A stretch of 64,000 nucleotides of DNA from DASVBE01 sp963770375 (GTDB taxonomy: Bacteria > Actinomycetota > Actinomycetes > Streptosporangiales > Streptosporangiaceae): the NCBI GenBank assembly GCA_963770375.1, contig CAVYPM010000007.1:1-64000 (forward strand), in the 5' to 3' direction. Under the pieces are notes generated by a model, which did no database searches, was not told the DNA's origin, and saw only the letters and a list, made by a program, of their open reading frames with translations. The translations under genes and the position numbers were made by a program. Shown here piece after piece: positions 1-8,370 of this stretch (its first letter is position 1; each line of letters opens with the position of its first letter).

Positions 1-127
1 CCGCCGCAATCGACGACGGCCATCACTTCCCGTTCAACGATGACCCCGCGATTCCTACGCCGCCGCGATCTCGGCCTGGTGGTCGCGGAAGGTGGCCACG
101 ACCGCGGGAATTTCCGCCAACCTTTAG
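1..127 (+). pseudogene. C-terminal tail of an alpha/beta hydrolase, frameshifted and cut by window start
   Basis: Frame 3 reads an AIDDGHHFPFNDDP segment, which resembles the catalytic-histidine region (GHxP...P) of alpha/beta hydrolases. The frame is then lost, and frame 2 continues with DSYAAAISAWWSRKV up to a TAG at 125-127. The two pieces join only if an indel lies near 45-50. The tail ends just before the ribosome binding site of the next gene, so the two may have been co-transcribed. The body of the gene lies outside the window, so the subfamily cannot be given. Confidence 0.5.
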
Positions 128-139
128 AGGAGGAATCAG

Positions 140-991
140 ATGGGTGCTTCTGGTGTGCTGGGCAAGGGCCGCACTGCGCTAGTCACCGGCGCCTCCCGCG
201 GCATCGGGCCGCTGGTCGCCGCCGAACTCGCCCGCCACGGCGGCCACGTGGTGCTGACCGGCCGGTCGGCCACCGACCTGAAAGCGGTCACCTCTGACCT
301 TGCCGCCAACGGCGCAGACGTCTCGTTCCTCCCAGCCGATCTGACCCTGCCCGGTGCCGCCGAAAGCCTGGTGCGCGCCGTCGAGCAGCGGCATGGCGGG
401 ATCGACCTGCTAGTCAACAACGCTGGGGGCGACCCGCTGCGCGAGTTCCACACCATGACCATCGAGGAGAACCTGCGCACGCTCCAGCTGAACCTCGTCG
501 CCCCGGTGACGTTGACGCATGCGGCGCTTCCCGGGATGCTGCTCCGCGGGAATGGGCACATCGTGAACATCTCCGCGATGGCAGGGCGGGTGTCATTTCC
601 CTTCACCGAGGTCTACGCCGCCGCCAAGGATGGCCTGATCGGCTTCACCCGCGTGCTGCGCGCCGACTACCACCCCCGCGGTGTCAGCGCCTCGGTGCTC
701 ATCCTGGGCGCTATCCGCGGTGCCGGGCAGGGACAACGGATGCTCGACGAATCCGGGATGAAAGCCTCGGGTCTCATGGCGCCGGCCGGGGCCGTCGCGC
801 GGGGCGTGGTCAAGGCGGTGACCAAGGACAAGGCCGAACTGGTTATCCAGCCTGGGCCTGGCCGCCTCATCCGGGCCCTCATGGACTACTTCCCCGCCCT
901 CGGCCCCGCCCTCAACCGGGCAGCCGGGGCAACCGCCACCATGCAAAGGATCATCGAACAGCGCGAGGCGAAATCAGGCGCTGCAGTGTGA
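140..991 (+). CDS. SDR family NAD(P)-dependent oxidoreductase
   Basis: This 283-residue protein is a classical short-chain dehydrogenase/reductase, a cytoplasmic NAD(P)H-dependent carbonyl/alcohol oxidoreductase. The cofactor motif TGASRGIG is at residues 16-23, NNAGG at 93-97, the catalytic serine at 145 and the Y-x3-K pair at Tyr159/Lys163. The length fits the family, with a C-terminal extension of about 30 residues. An AGAGGAGG ribosome binding site at 125-132 fixes the ATG start. It follows a broken hydrolase tail. The substrate cannot be read from the sequence. Confidence 0.9.
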   Translation: MGASGVLGKGRTALVTGASRGIGPLVAAELARHGGHVVLTGRSATDLKAVTSDLAANGADVSFLPADLTLPGAAESLVRAVEQRHGGIDLLVNNAGGDPLREFHTMTIEENLRTLQLNLVAPVTLTHAALPGMLLRGNGHIVNISAMAGRVSFPFTEVYAAAKDGLIGFTRVLRADYHPRGVSASVLILGAIRGAGQGQRMLDESGMKASGLMAPAGAVARGVVKAVTKDKAELVIQPGPGRLIRALMDYFPALGPALNRAAGATATMQRIIEQREAKSGAAV

Positions 992-995
992 GGTC

Positions 996-1349
996 GCCTG
1001 AGAGCTGCCGGACCTCGACGAGGTCCAGGCCGAGGGACTCGATCCGAACCAGGGCGCCGTAGGTGCCGCGGCGGGGTGAGCCAGAGATGTATCTGCAAAT
1101 TACTTGCAATAGCTTATAGGCTGCAACTGTGCCTGGATGCTGCGAGGACCAGGGCTCGGTCAGCGCAGCGCAGGCCTGAGAGCTGCCGGACCTCGACGAG
1201 GTCCAGCCTAAGCGACTCGATCCGGCCCGGGGCGCCGTAGGTGCCGCGGCGGGGTGAGCCAGAAATGTATCTGCAAATTACTTGCAATAGCTTCTAGGCT
1301 GCAACTGTGCCTGGATACTGCGAGGACCAGGGCTCGGCGAGCGCAGCGC
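996..1349. repeat. Tandem direct repeat of about 178 bp, two copies, containing an antisense gene tail
   Basis: Copy 1 (996-1173) and copy 2 (1174-about 1349) are nearly identical, and both begin GCCTGAGAGCTGCCGGACC. Each carries an AT-richer block with TTGCAA elements (GCAAATTACTTGC, an inverted repeat). Read on the minus strand, each copy also encodes a peptide of the type GTYGALVRIESLGLDLVEVR, which looks like the 3' end of a small actinobacterial protein. Copy 2 has diverged (GAPGRIESLRLDL). No complete gene is present between 992 and 1505. The rest of this gap holds no feature I can support. Confidence 0.85.
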
Positions 1350-1505
1350 CCAGCACACCCTTCGGCCACGACCACGCCGCCGCGGCGGCCGAGCTGCTCG
1401 GCCACGACCAGCCGACGCAGCGCGGCGCCACGCGGCCGGAGCTGCTAGCCGGGTGCCGGCTGACAGCTCTCCGCGGACCTTGTTCCGCCCAAGATCGGAG
1501 AAGCA

Positions 1506-1877
1506 GTGGAGCTGAGCTTTGCTGGCGCGGTGCTGGACGTCGGGGTCAGTGACCTGGGCCGGGCTGAGGCGTTCTACTCGGTCCTGCTGGGCCGGGGGCC
1601 GGACCTGCAGCCTCAGCCGGATCAGCGGGAGTGGTTCATGCACCGCGCACCGGAGGTGGATTTCCGGATCACGCTCAGCCCGCGGACCGCGGGATCCGGG
1701 TCGCTGTCGCTCGGCGTGGCTGACCTGGGCGCTGAGCGGTCCCGGCTGCTGGGGTACTGGCCGGATCTTCCTGCGGCGCACGAGAAGCCGGGCATCATCA
1801 CGATGGTCCGGATTCAGGACCCGGACGGCAACGAGGTCACGCTGTGGCAGGACCTGATGCCGGCCAGGCACCGGTGA
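1506..1877 (+). CDS. VOC family (glyoxalase/bleomycin-resistance fold) protein
   Basis: The 123-residue single-domain protein has the beta-alpha-beta-beta-beta layout of the vicinal oxygen chelate superfamily. It opens with VSDLGRAEAFYSVLLGR and closes with IQDPDGNEVTLWQD, the usual end strand with a metal-ligand glutamate position. Family members are metal-dependent isomerases or dioxygenases, or bind drugs. The substrate here is unknown. The GTG start at 1506 follows GGAG at 1497-1500. The gene stands alone between the tandem repeat and the convergent YCII gene. Confidence 0.8.
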   Translation: MELSFAGAVLDVGVSDLGRAEAFYSVLLGRGPDLQPQPDQREWFMHRAPEVDFRITLSPRTAGSGSLSLGVADLGAERSRLLGYWPDLPAAHEKPGIITMVRIQDPDGNEVTLWQDLMPARHR

Positions 1878-1958
1878 CCGCCCCCGGGATGCCGATTGGA
1901 CCGGCGATCGCCGGGCTGGCCTGAGACGTCTTGCTCTAGCGTGGCGGGTCTGGGTCGG

Positions 1959-2297
1959 TCAGGCGTTCGGGTTGGGCAGGAGCTCCCGTACCTCTTGCGC
2001 ACAGCGGCAGGCGACGGCGATCTTGGCGGCCCACTTCAGCGCCTCCTCGCGTGAGGACACGTCGACGACCGCGAACCCGCCGATGACCTCCTTGGTCTCC
2101 GGGTACGGGCCGTCGGTGACCGTCCCGTCGGTGGCCACGATGCTCGCCCGCTGGCTTTCCAGCCCGGCGCTGAAAACCCATACGCCGGCGTCCTGGGCCT
2201 CGTGGACCACCTTGAGCGCGGCCTTGGTCACCTCGGGCAGGTCCTCCTCGGGGAACGTCATCGCGCCGTCATCGAACGAGATCAGGTACTGCGTCAT
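1959..2297 (-). CDS. YCII/DGPF-domain protein associated with ECF42 sigma factor
   Basis: This 112-residue protein has the YCII-related ferredoxin-like fold, with a DGPY motif (TVTDGPYPETKEVIGGF) in the middle. Such DGPF proteins occur next to ECF42-type sigma factors. Their biochemical role is not established. It lies downstream of the sigma gene at 2412-3653 on the same strand, but has its own promoter-like element at 2346-2373, the same as the one in front of the other DGPF gene at 3650-3973. It is therefore probably a member of the sigma factor's own regulon. Confidence 0.85.
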   Translation of the reverse strand: MTQYLISFDDGAMTFPEEDLPEVTKAALKVVHEAQDAGVWVFSAGLESQRASIVATDGTVTDGPYPETKEVIGGFAVVDVSSREEALKWAAKIAVACRCAQEVRELLPNPNA

Positions 2298-2345
2298 CCC
2301 ATGGCTCCTTGTCCCGGCGGCCCCTCCGGCCGCCTCTCACCTCAT

Positions 2346-2373
2346 CTACGAACGTCTCGCTCCGGATCCGACA
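2346..2373 (-). promoter_or_regulatory. ECF42-type promoter upstream of the YCII gene
   Basis: Read on the minus strand, TGTCGGATC (2373-2365) is followed by CGTTCGTAG (2354-2346), 49 bp upstream of the ATG at 2297. The same two blocks with identical 28-bp overall spacing stand in front of the DGPF gene at 3973. TGTCG-type -35 elements are described for ECF42 sigma factors, and one is encoded next to it, so this is likely an autoregulated promoter. Confidence 0.65.
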
Positions 2374-2411
2374 GCCTGCTGGAAGAAACTTCTCACGGGA
2401 CCACGCGGGCA

Positions 2412-3653
2412 CTACCCCAGCTGGTCGCGGCGGCGTGTCAGGTACGCGATCTCGGCGGTGTTGCCCGCCAGCCCGATGGCTTGGTCGTAGGCCTCGCGTG
2501 ACTTCTGATTCCGGCCCAGCCGGCGCAGCAGGTCGGCACGGGTCGCGTGGTAGAGGTGGTAGCCGGACAGCTCGTCCTCCAGACGGTCGACGGCCGCCAG
2601 TCCCACCTGCGGCCCATCGAGTTCGGCGACCGCGATGGCCCGGTTGAGCGCGACGATCGGCGAGGAGTCGAGGCGGGCGAGCTGGTCGTAGAGGGCGAGG
2701 ACCTGCGACCAGTCGGTGGCGCGTACGTCGCGGGCGGAGGTGTGCACGGCGTTGATGGCGGCGAGGATCTGATAGCGGCCCGGGGCCATCCCGGCGGCGG
2801 CAGCGGCCAGGCGCTCGCGTACCAGCTGGTGGCCCTCGGCGATCAGCGCCGTGTCCCAGGTCCCACGGTCCTGCTCGCCGAGGGTGACCAGTGCGCCGCT
2901 CGCCGAAACCCGGGCGGTACGGCGGGCCTCGGTGAGCAGCATCAGCGCCAGCAGCCCGGCCACCTCACCGTCGTCGGGCATGAGGGCACGGATCAGGCGA
3001 GTGAGCCGGATCGCCTCGGCGGTCAGGTCGTGACGGACGGGATCGGTGCCGGGGCCGGTCGCCAGGTAGCCCTCGTTGAACACGAGGAACAGGACGGCGA
3101 GCACGCCGGAGACGCGTGCCTGCAGATCCTCCGCGGACGGCACCCGGTACGGGATGCGAGCCGCCTTGATCTTGGCCTTGGCGCGGGTGATCCGCTTTTC
3201 CATGGTGGTCTCCTGCACCAGGAAGGCGCGGGCGATCTCGGGCACGGTCAGGCCGGCGACCATGCGCAGCGTCAGCGCCACGCGGGTCTCCATCGCGAGC
3301 GCCGGGTGACAGCAGGTGAAGATGAGCCGGAGCCGCTCGTCGCCGATGGCGCCGGGAGGCCCGGGCGGGTCGTTGTCGTACAGCAGCTGAGCCTCCTTCT
3401 GCTTGTCGTCCCGCTTGTTCTCGCGCCGGATGCGGTCGATGGCCTTGCGGTTGGCGGTGGTGGTCAGCCAGGCGCCGGGGCTGGGGGGTACACCGTCGGC
3501 CGGCCACCGCACGACAGCGGCCGCGAACGCCTCGGCCGCCGCTTCCTCAGCGATGTCGAGGTCACCGAAACGCCTGGTCAGGGAGGCGACCACCCGCGCC
3601 CACTCCTCCCGGTGGGCCTCGGTGATCGCCTCCCGGACGTCGGTCCGGCTCAC
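2412..3653 (-). CDS. ECF42-type RNA polymerase sigma factor with C-terminal TPR-like extension
   Basis: The 413-residue protein begins with sigma region 2 (about residues 10-85) and region 4 (about 110-160, with TVPEIARAFLVQETTMEKRI as the helix-turn-helix). These are followed by roughly 240 residues of helical sequence ending in tetratricopeptide-like pairs (YHLYHATRADLLRRLG). This long C-terminal extension and the adjacent DGPF protein genes are hallmarks of the ECF42 group. The sigma factor has no recognisable anti-sigma partner. Its start overlaps the stop of the upstream DGPF gene by four bases (ATGA), so the two are translationally coupled. Confidence 0.9.
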   Translation of the reverse strand: MSRTDVREAITEAHREEWARVVASLTRRFGDLDIAEEAAAEAFAAAVVRWPADGVPPSPGAWLTTTANRKAIDRIRRENKRDDKQKEAQLLYDNDPPGPPGAIGDERLRLIFTCCHPALAMETRVALTLRMVAGLTVPEIARAFLVQETTMEKRITRAKAKIKAARIPYRVPSAEDLQARVSGVLAVLFLVFNEGYLATGPGTDPVRHDLTAEAIRLTRLIRALMPDDGEVAGLLALMLLTEARRTARVSASGALVTLGEQDRGTWDTALIAEGHQLVRERLAAAAAGMAPGRYQILAAINAVHTSARDVRATDWSQVLALYDQLARLDSSPIVALNRAIAVAELDGPQVGLAAVDRLEDELSGYHLYHATRADLLRRLGRNQKSREAYDQAIGLAGNTAEIAYLTRRRDQLG

Positions 3654-3973
3654 AGGAACGGCCGCACCTCGACCTTCCGGTTGCAGGCCTTCGACCCCTC
3701 GGCGGCGAGCTTGAGCGCCACGTCCAGGTCGGCGGCCTCCATGACCCAGAAGCCCACGATGTACTCCTTCGACTCCACGAAGGGCCCGTCGGTGAACACC
3801 GCCGCCCCACCCCGGTTATCGATGACGGTGGCTGTGCCCGGCCCCGCAAGTCCTCCGGCGAAGACCCAGTGGCCCTGCGCCTGGAGCCCCTCGTTGAACA
3901 CGTCGATGGCCGCCATCTCGTCCGTGGTGGCCAGGTCGGACGAGTCGTGGATTACGGAAACCAGGTACTGCAT
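3650..3973 (-). CDS. DGPF-domain (YCII-like) protein, ECF42 partner
   Basis: The 107-residue protein has the YCII fold and the exact DGPF signature (AVFTDGPFVESKEYIVGFW) that names the family found beside ECF42 sigma genes. It is the first gene of an operon with the sigma factor, with a four-base stop/start overlap at 3650-3653. A promoter-like element lies at 4029-4056. The function of DGPF proteins is not settled. A sensing or modulating role for the sigma factor is an inference from genomic association. Confidence 0.88.
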   Translation of the reverse strand: MQYLVSVIHDSSDLATTDEMAAIDVFNEGLQAQGHWVFAGGLAGPGTATVIDNRGGAAVFTDGPFVESKEYIVGFWVMEAADLDVALKLAAEGSKACNRKVEVRPFL

Positions 3974-4028
3974 CTTGGATCATCTCCTGTGGTTCGGGGC
4001 TCCCCACGCGGGCTGCCTCTCACCCGTG

Positions 4029-4056
4029 CTACGAACGCCCCCGTCCCGATCCGACA
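4029..4056 (-). promoter_or_regulatory. ECF42-type promoter of the DGPF-sigma operon
   Basis: On the minus strand, TGTCGGATC (4056-4048) and CGTTCGTAG (4037-4029) match the element upstream of 2297 block for block, with the same spacing. The transcribed leader would be about 50 bases before the ATG at 3973. The duplication of this element is the main evidence; the sequence between the blocks differs. Confidence 0.65.
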
Positions 4057-4193
4057 CCGGCTCCCGGACGTCTTTCAAGAACTTCTGGCCGGCCAGTAAC
4101 GAGGCCCCTCATTCAATCCGGTGATTTCGAGGCCGATCAGCGGTCTGCAGGGATGAGTTCTGCTTTCTGCCCCTGCCAGGTGAGAAGGACCCG

Positions 4194-4682
4194 ATGACCG
4201 AGCGTTCTGTCATCCACGACACGTTCTCGATCGAGCGCACCTATCCTGTGCCGCCGGCCGAGGTGTTCGCGGCATTCGCCTCCGAGGAGGCCAGGACCGC
4301 GTGGGGTGCCGACGGCATCGAGATCCCCGCGGACGCTGAGCCGCCGGAATTCGACTTCCGGGCCGGCGGCCGGGAGCGCTTCACCGTCGCGGGCGAAGGC
4401 TCCGTCTACCGCTACGACGCGCTCTACTACGACATCGTGCCGGGCCAGCGCATCGTGTACAGCTACGAGATGTACAAGGACAGCGCGCGGATCTCGGTGT
4501 CGCTCGCCACGATTGAGTTCGGGAAGTCCGGCGATGGCACGGCGATGACCTGGACTGAGCAAGGCGCTTACCTGGACGGTATCGACGGCGCTGATGCCTC
4601 CGCGCTGCGCAAGGAAGGCACGGCCGGGATGCTCGATGGTCTTGCCGCGTATCTCGCCGGGCACCCGGCGGCAGGCGGTTAA
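4194..4682 (+). CDS. SRPBCC domain protein (AHSA1 family)
   Basis: The 162-residue protein has the START/Bet v1-like fold of the AHSA1 family. It opens with DTFSIERTYPVPPAEVFAAF, where the first strand and helix line the cavity, and closes with the long C-terminal helix after EGTAGMLDGLAAYL. Family members bind hydrophobic ligands, and many are of unknown function. The ATG follows GAGAAGG at about eight bases. ECF-linked operons often include AHSA1 genes, but this one reads divergently from the sigma operon. Confidence 0.82.
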   Translation: MTERSVIHDTFSIERTYPVPPAEVFAAFASEEARTAWGADGIEIPADAEPPEFDFRAGGRERFTVAGEGSVYRYDALYYDIVPGQRIVYSYEMYKDSARISVSLATIEFGKSGDGTAMTWTEQGAYLDGIDGADASALRKEGTAGMLDGLAAYLAGHPAAGG

Positions 4683-4727
4683 GCACTCGCCGGCGCCGAG
4701 CGCAGCGACTGCCTGTCACCGATCTCC

Positions 4728-4775
4728 GAGCCACTGAGCCACTGAGCCACCGAGCCACTGAGCCGCCGAGCCGGC
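4728..4775. repeat. 8-bp tandem repeat GAGCCACT, about six units
   Basis: The stretch consists of consecutive units GAGCCACT, GAGCCACT, GAGCCACC, GAGCCACT, GAGCCGCC and GAGCCGG. It lies in the 160-bp gap after the AHSA1 gene. Such a short array most likely arose by replication slippage. It has no visible coding or hairpin role. Confidence 0.75.
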
Positions 4776-4843
4776 CCCGCGGCCGGAAATCCCGCCATCA
4801 GCGTGACAGGCCAACCGACGGTGGCAGCTGCCACGCTGAGGCC

Positions 4844-5533
4844 ATGACAGCTATGGCAATGCGGCGGTGGACCGACGCCGGCACCACCTGGTTCGCCATC
4901 AGCGGTGTCGGGCAGGAGCTGGCGGCACCAGCCGAGCGCCTCCTGATGGACTACCAGCGAGACGGCGACGAATGGCGGCGCGGCTACCCCGCCGGCACCC
5001 CGGGACTGGACATCTGCTGGCAGAACTTCACCAGCTGCGCCGAGCTGATGCTGCGGCAGGCAGCCCGGCTGCAGCCCGTCCCTTGGCGCGAGACGCTGCA
5101 CGAGCTCTGCCGGCGCACCAGCGGGCGGGAGTCAGGCTGGTGGCTGGCCGGCAGCACGGCCCTGGCCGTGCGCGGCGCGGAGATCGAGCCAGGCGATATC
5201 GATCTCGTGTGTTCCGGCGAGGCCGCCCTCAGCCTGGGCAGGATTTTCGCCGACGCGCTCATCGAGCCGGTCATCTGCGACAGCAGCAGCCCGATCAGCG
5301 ACTACTGGGGCCGCGCTTTCCTGACTGCCCGGCTTGAATGGATCGGTGCTCCGAAGGCTGCCGTCGACTCACCCTCGCCGTCCGACTTCGGGCCCGTCGC
5401 CGCGTCCCGGCTCGAGACCGTGACGTGGGAAGGCTGGCAGCTGCGGGTCCCCCCGCTGGACTTGCAGCGTGCCGTGAGCCAGCGCCGGGGGCTCACCACC
5501 CGCGTGGCACTGATCGACGCGCTCAGTCAGTAA
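4844..5533 (+). CDS. Nucleotidyltransferase-like protein of unknown function
   Basis: The 229-residue protein contains WWLAGSTALAVRG followed by EPGDIDLV around residues 99-124. This pattern (GSTAL...DIDLV) is typical of the nucleotidyltransferase superfamily, including MNT-like and aminoglycoside-type transferases. The two acidic residues in DID would bind metal. The N-terminal hundred residues do not match anything I recognise. The ATG at 4844 has only a weak Shine-Dalgarno, and a second ATG follows four codons later. The gene stands alone, and its substrate or partner is unknown. Confidence 0.6.
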   Translation: MTAMAMRRWTDAGTTWFAISGVGQELAAPAERLLMDYQRDGDEWRRGYPAGTPGLDICWQNFTSCAELMLRQAARLQPVPWRETLHELCRRTSGRESGWWLAGSTALAVRGAEIEPGDIDLVCSGEAALSLGRIFADALIEPVICDSSSPISDYWGRAFLTARLEWIGAPKAAVDSPSPSDFGPVAASRLETVTWEGWQLRVPPLDLQRAVSQRRGLTTRVALIDALSQ

Positions 5534-5601
5534 GCGCCGCCTGGCGGCCTGGCGGGGAACGGCCCGGCCACGCCAATTATTTTACCGCGGAGCCTGGCCT
5601 C

Positions 5602-6006
5602 TTAGATGCCGGAAATGGTCCGGCCTGGCATCGGCTCTGCGAGCTCGGCCCGCCAGGCAGGCGCACCGAAGGGGTCTGCGAAGTACTGCGTCTCGTGCAC
5701 CACATGCTCATGATCGAATTCCATGATGCTCACTGAGTAGGTGGGCACGTCGTCGTACGTGATGATGCACTCGCTCACCCACAGGTTCCCGCGGCCGGTG
5801 ATCCGGAGGATCGTGAAGTGCCGGCTGGCAGGGTGCCCGCCGCGTTGCGCCAGGATCGTCGCGCGGCCCCGGAACCGTTCACCGGACTGCGGGTAATCGA
5901 GGATCGCGCCGGTGGCGTAGATGGCGTGCTCGGTTTCGGTGTCACCGCGTTCCGATGCCTGCCAGTGTTCCTCGATCGCGGCTCTGGTCCGGGTATCAGG
6001 ATCCAT
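5602..6006 (-). CDS. SnoaL-like (NTF2 fold) polyketide cyclase-type protein
   Basis: The 134-residue protein has the pattern of SnoaL-like/NTF2 proteins: an N-terminal helix (TRAAIEEHWQASERGD), a YATGAILDYPQSGERFRG segment, and an end strand region HVVHETQYFADPFGAP. Such proteins are small cone-shaped hydrolases, isomerases or binding proteins. I chose the ATG at 6006 because AAGGGAC lies just upstream and the frame farther upstream has no family character. The function cannot be narrowed. Confidence 0.75.
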   Translation of the reverse strand: MDPDTRTRAAIEEHWQASERGDTETEHAIYATGAILDYPQSGERFRGRATILAQRGGHPASRHFTILRITGRGNLWVSECIITYDDVPTYSVSIMEFDHEHVVHETQYFADPFGAPAWRAELAEPMPGRTISGI

Positions 6007-6187
6007 CGCGTTGTCCCTTCTGCTGGCAACCAGGGCAGCTGCACCCGGTCCGGCACGGAGGCGGCTGCCATCCTCCCAGGCCGCGTGCTGGTCACGGAAA
6101 TTAGATCGGCTCACCCCGGCTGATGGCCCTATGCTGACGCCAGCACGTACGCCACCGCGTACTGCGCCGATCGTCCGAGGAGGGTAG

Positions 6188-6301
6188 ATGCGCCAGGCGA
6201 CCACGTCTTTCGAGATGGCCTTTGGGACCTATTCACGGGATGTGGCGCGTGTCGCACAAGACGCTCAACTTGGGGATCCTGGCGCATGTAGACGCGGGTA
6301 A
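6188..6301 (+). CDS. Short leader ORF overlapping the start of the ribosomal protection gene
   Basis: A 37-codon ORF begins MRQATTSFEMAF and ends in TAA at 6299-6301. Its start has the strongest ribosome binding site in the area, GAGGAGGG at 6177-6184, four bases from the ATG. The TetM-like gene begins inside this ORF in another frame and lacks a comparable Shine-Dalgarno. Short leader peptides control tet(M) and erm genes by attenuation or coupling, so a regulatory leader is plausible. It has not been shown to be translated. Confidence 0.45.
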   Translation: MRQATTSFEMAFGTYSRDVARVAQDAQLGDPGACRRG

Positions 6302-8277
6302 GACGACTCTTACCGAGCGGCTGCTGTTCGACTCGGGAGTCATCGGCCAGCTCGGCGCGGTCGATGCCGGTACGACCCAGACTGACTCACTGCCGCTGGA
6401 GCGGCTGCGCGGGATCACGATCAGATCCGCGGTGGCGTCGTTCCCCATCGGGGACGTCGCCGTCAACCTGATCGACACGCCCGGTCACCCGGATTTCATC
6501 GCCGAGGTGGACCGGGTCCTGACCGTTCTCGACGGGGTTGTGCTGGTCATCTCCGCCGTCGAGAGCGTGCAGGCGCAGACCCGGATACTCATGCGCTCCC
6601 TGCAGCGCCTGGGCATCCCGGCTCTGCTGTTCGTGAACAAGATCGACCGGCCCGGAGCCAGCCCCGAGCGTGTGCTGCGGGACATCGCCCGCCGTCTCAA
6701 GGTGACGGCCTTCGCCATGGGCGGCGTGGCAGGCGCCGGCACGCGCGGGGCCCGTGTCACCGTGCCCGGGCCGGACGACGCCGGCTTCACCGCTGGCCTG
6801 GCCGAGCTGCTGGCCGGGAACGACGACCGGCTGCTGGCCGCCTACGTCCACAACGAGGCAGGGATCCGGTACGGCCAGCTCCGCAGCGAACTCGCCGCGC
6901 AGACGCGGCGCGGGCAGGTGCATCCCGTGTTCTTCGGCTCGGCGATTACCGGGGCGGGTATCGCGCCGCTGACCGCCGGCATCGCCAGCCTGCTGCCGGC
7001 CCCGGGCGGTGACCCCGGCGGGCCGCTGTCCGGACGGATCTTCAAGATCGAGCGCGGCAGCCGGGCGGAGAAGATCGCCTACGTGCGGATGTTCTCCGGG
7101 ACCGTTCATGTCCGCGACCGGCTCCGGTTCAGCCCCGGCAGCCCCGGCGCGGCCGAGGGCCGCGGCGGCGCCAGCGGCGCCGACGGCCCCAGCGGCAAGG
7201 TGACCGCGGTCGCGGTCTTCGAGCGCGGGCCCGCCGTCCCGCGGCAGGCGGTCAGCGCCGGCCAGATCGGCAAGCTCTGGGGCCTGGCCGGCGCCCAGGT
7301 CGGGGACCGGATCGGGGACCCGACCCGGGACCCAGCCGGGGACCCGGCCGGCGAAGCAGCCAACGGCGCGGGCCTTCAGTTCCCGCCGCCGACCCTGGAG
7401 TCCGCGGTCGTGCCGTGTGATCCCCGTGACGGGAACCGGCTGCGGGTCGCGCTGGGCCAGCTCGCCGAGCAGGACCCGCTGATCAACCTGCGCCAGGACG
7501 ACGAGCGGCAGGAGATCTACGTGTCGCTCTACGGCGCGGTCCAGAAGGAGGTCATCCAGTCCACGCTGGCCGACGACTTCGGCGTCGGCGCCACGTTCCG
7601 CGAGACCACGATGATCTGCATCGAACGGCCCGCCGGCGCCGCGAGCGCCCTGGAGGTCCTGCAGTCCGACCATCATCCCTATTCCGCGACGGTCGGCCTG
7701 CACGTCGAGCCCGGGCCCGCCGGCTCGGGCCTGCAGTTCCGGCTCGACGTCGACCCGCGCCTCGTCCCGCTGTACATCTACAAGACCGCGAGCCACTTCA
7801 CCGACGCCATGACGCAGCTACGTCCGGCAGGCCCTGGAAAGGGGTCTCCACGGATGGCAGGTCACGGACTGTGTCATCACGATGAACAAGTGCGGCTACT
7901 ACGTCGGTGACGGGCCCGCCAAGCAGATCCTGCCCACCCCGCGGACCACCGCCGCCGACTTCCGCAAGCTGACCCCGCTGGTCCTGGCCGAAGCGCTCCG
8001 CCAGGCAGGCACGGTCGTCTGCCAGCCGATGGCCCGCGCCCGCCTGGAACTGCCCGCTGCGAGCCTGGGTGACGTGCAGTCAGCCCTGGCCCGGCTCGGC
8101 GCGCCCACTGAGATCCCCCGGCTCGACGCCGAGCAGGCGGTGGTCACCGCCCTGCTGCCCTCCGCCCAGGTCCGCGGCCTGCAGGAGCAGCTCCCCGGGC
8201 TGACCGGCGGCGAAGGCGTGGCCGACATCAGCTTCGCCGGCTACCAGCCGGTCCACGGCAGCTACCCCACCCGCTGA
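6222..8277 (+). pseudogene. TetM/OtrA-like ribosomal protection protein with one frameshift
   Basis: This EF-G-like GTPase releases tetracycline-type drugs from the ribosome in characterised relatives. The first frame (to 7910) has the P-loop AHVDAGKTT at residues 21-29, the switch TTQTDSLPLERLRGITI, DTPGH at 85-89 and NKID at 139-142. The homologous reading continues from TAC at 7819 in the next frame: YVRQALERGLHGWQVTD, then MNKCGYYVGDG to a stop at 8277. One extra base near 7818 therefore splits the gene. The total length of about 680 codons fits the family. The start could be ATG 6222, ATG 6240 or GTG 6249. A sequencing indel is as likely as true inactivation. Confidence 0.85.
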
Positions 8278-8370
8278 CCCGCTCCCGGACCGGCCAGGGC
8301 CCGCGCCAGCCCGGCCCGAAGATTCCCGTGCCCGGGTATGCGAATCAGCAGGACACCGCGTTAGAAGGAT

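Noticed and set aside
886..1405. Minus-strand ORFs starting with a shared peptide (LWLTPPRHLRRPG type) as a duplicated gene pair
   Set aside because: The similarity is fully explained by the 178-bp tandem DNA repeat, and the alternative frame carries the family-like peptide.
2547..4124. Long plus-strand open frame of 525 codons
   Set aside because: It is the antisense shadow of the ECF42 sigma and DGPF genes, with Gly/Arg/His-rich translation and no family character.
6387..7796. Minus-strand open frame of 469 codons
   Set aside because: It is a shadow of the TetM/OtrA-like gene and has no recognisable motif.
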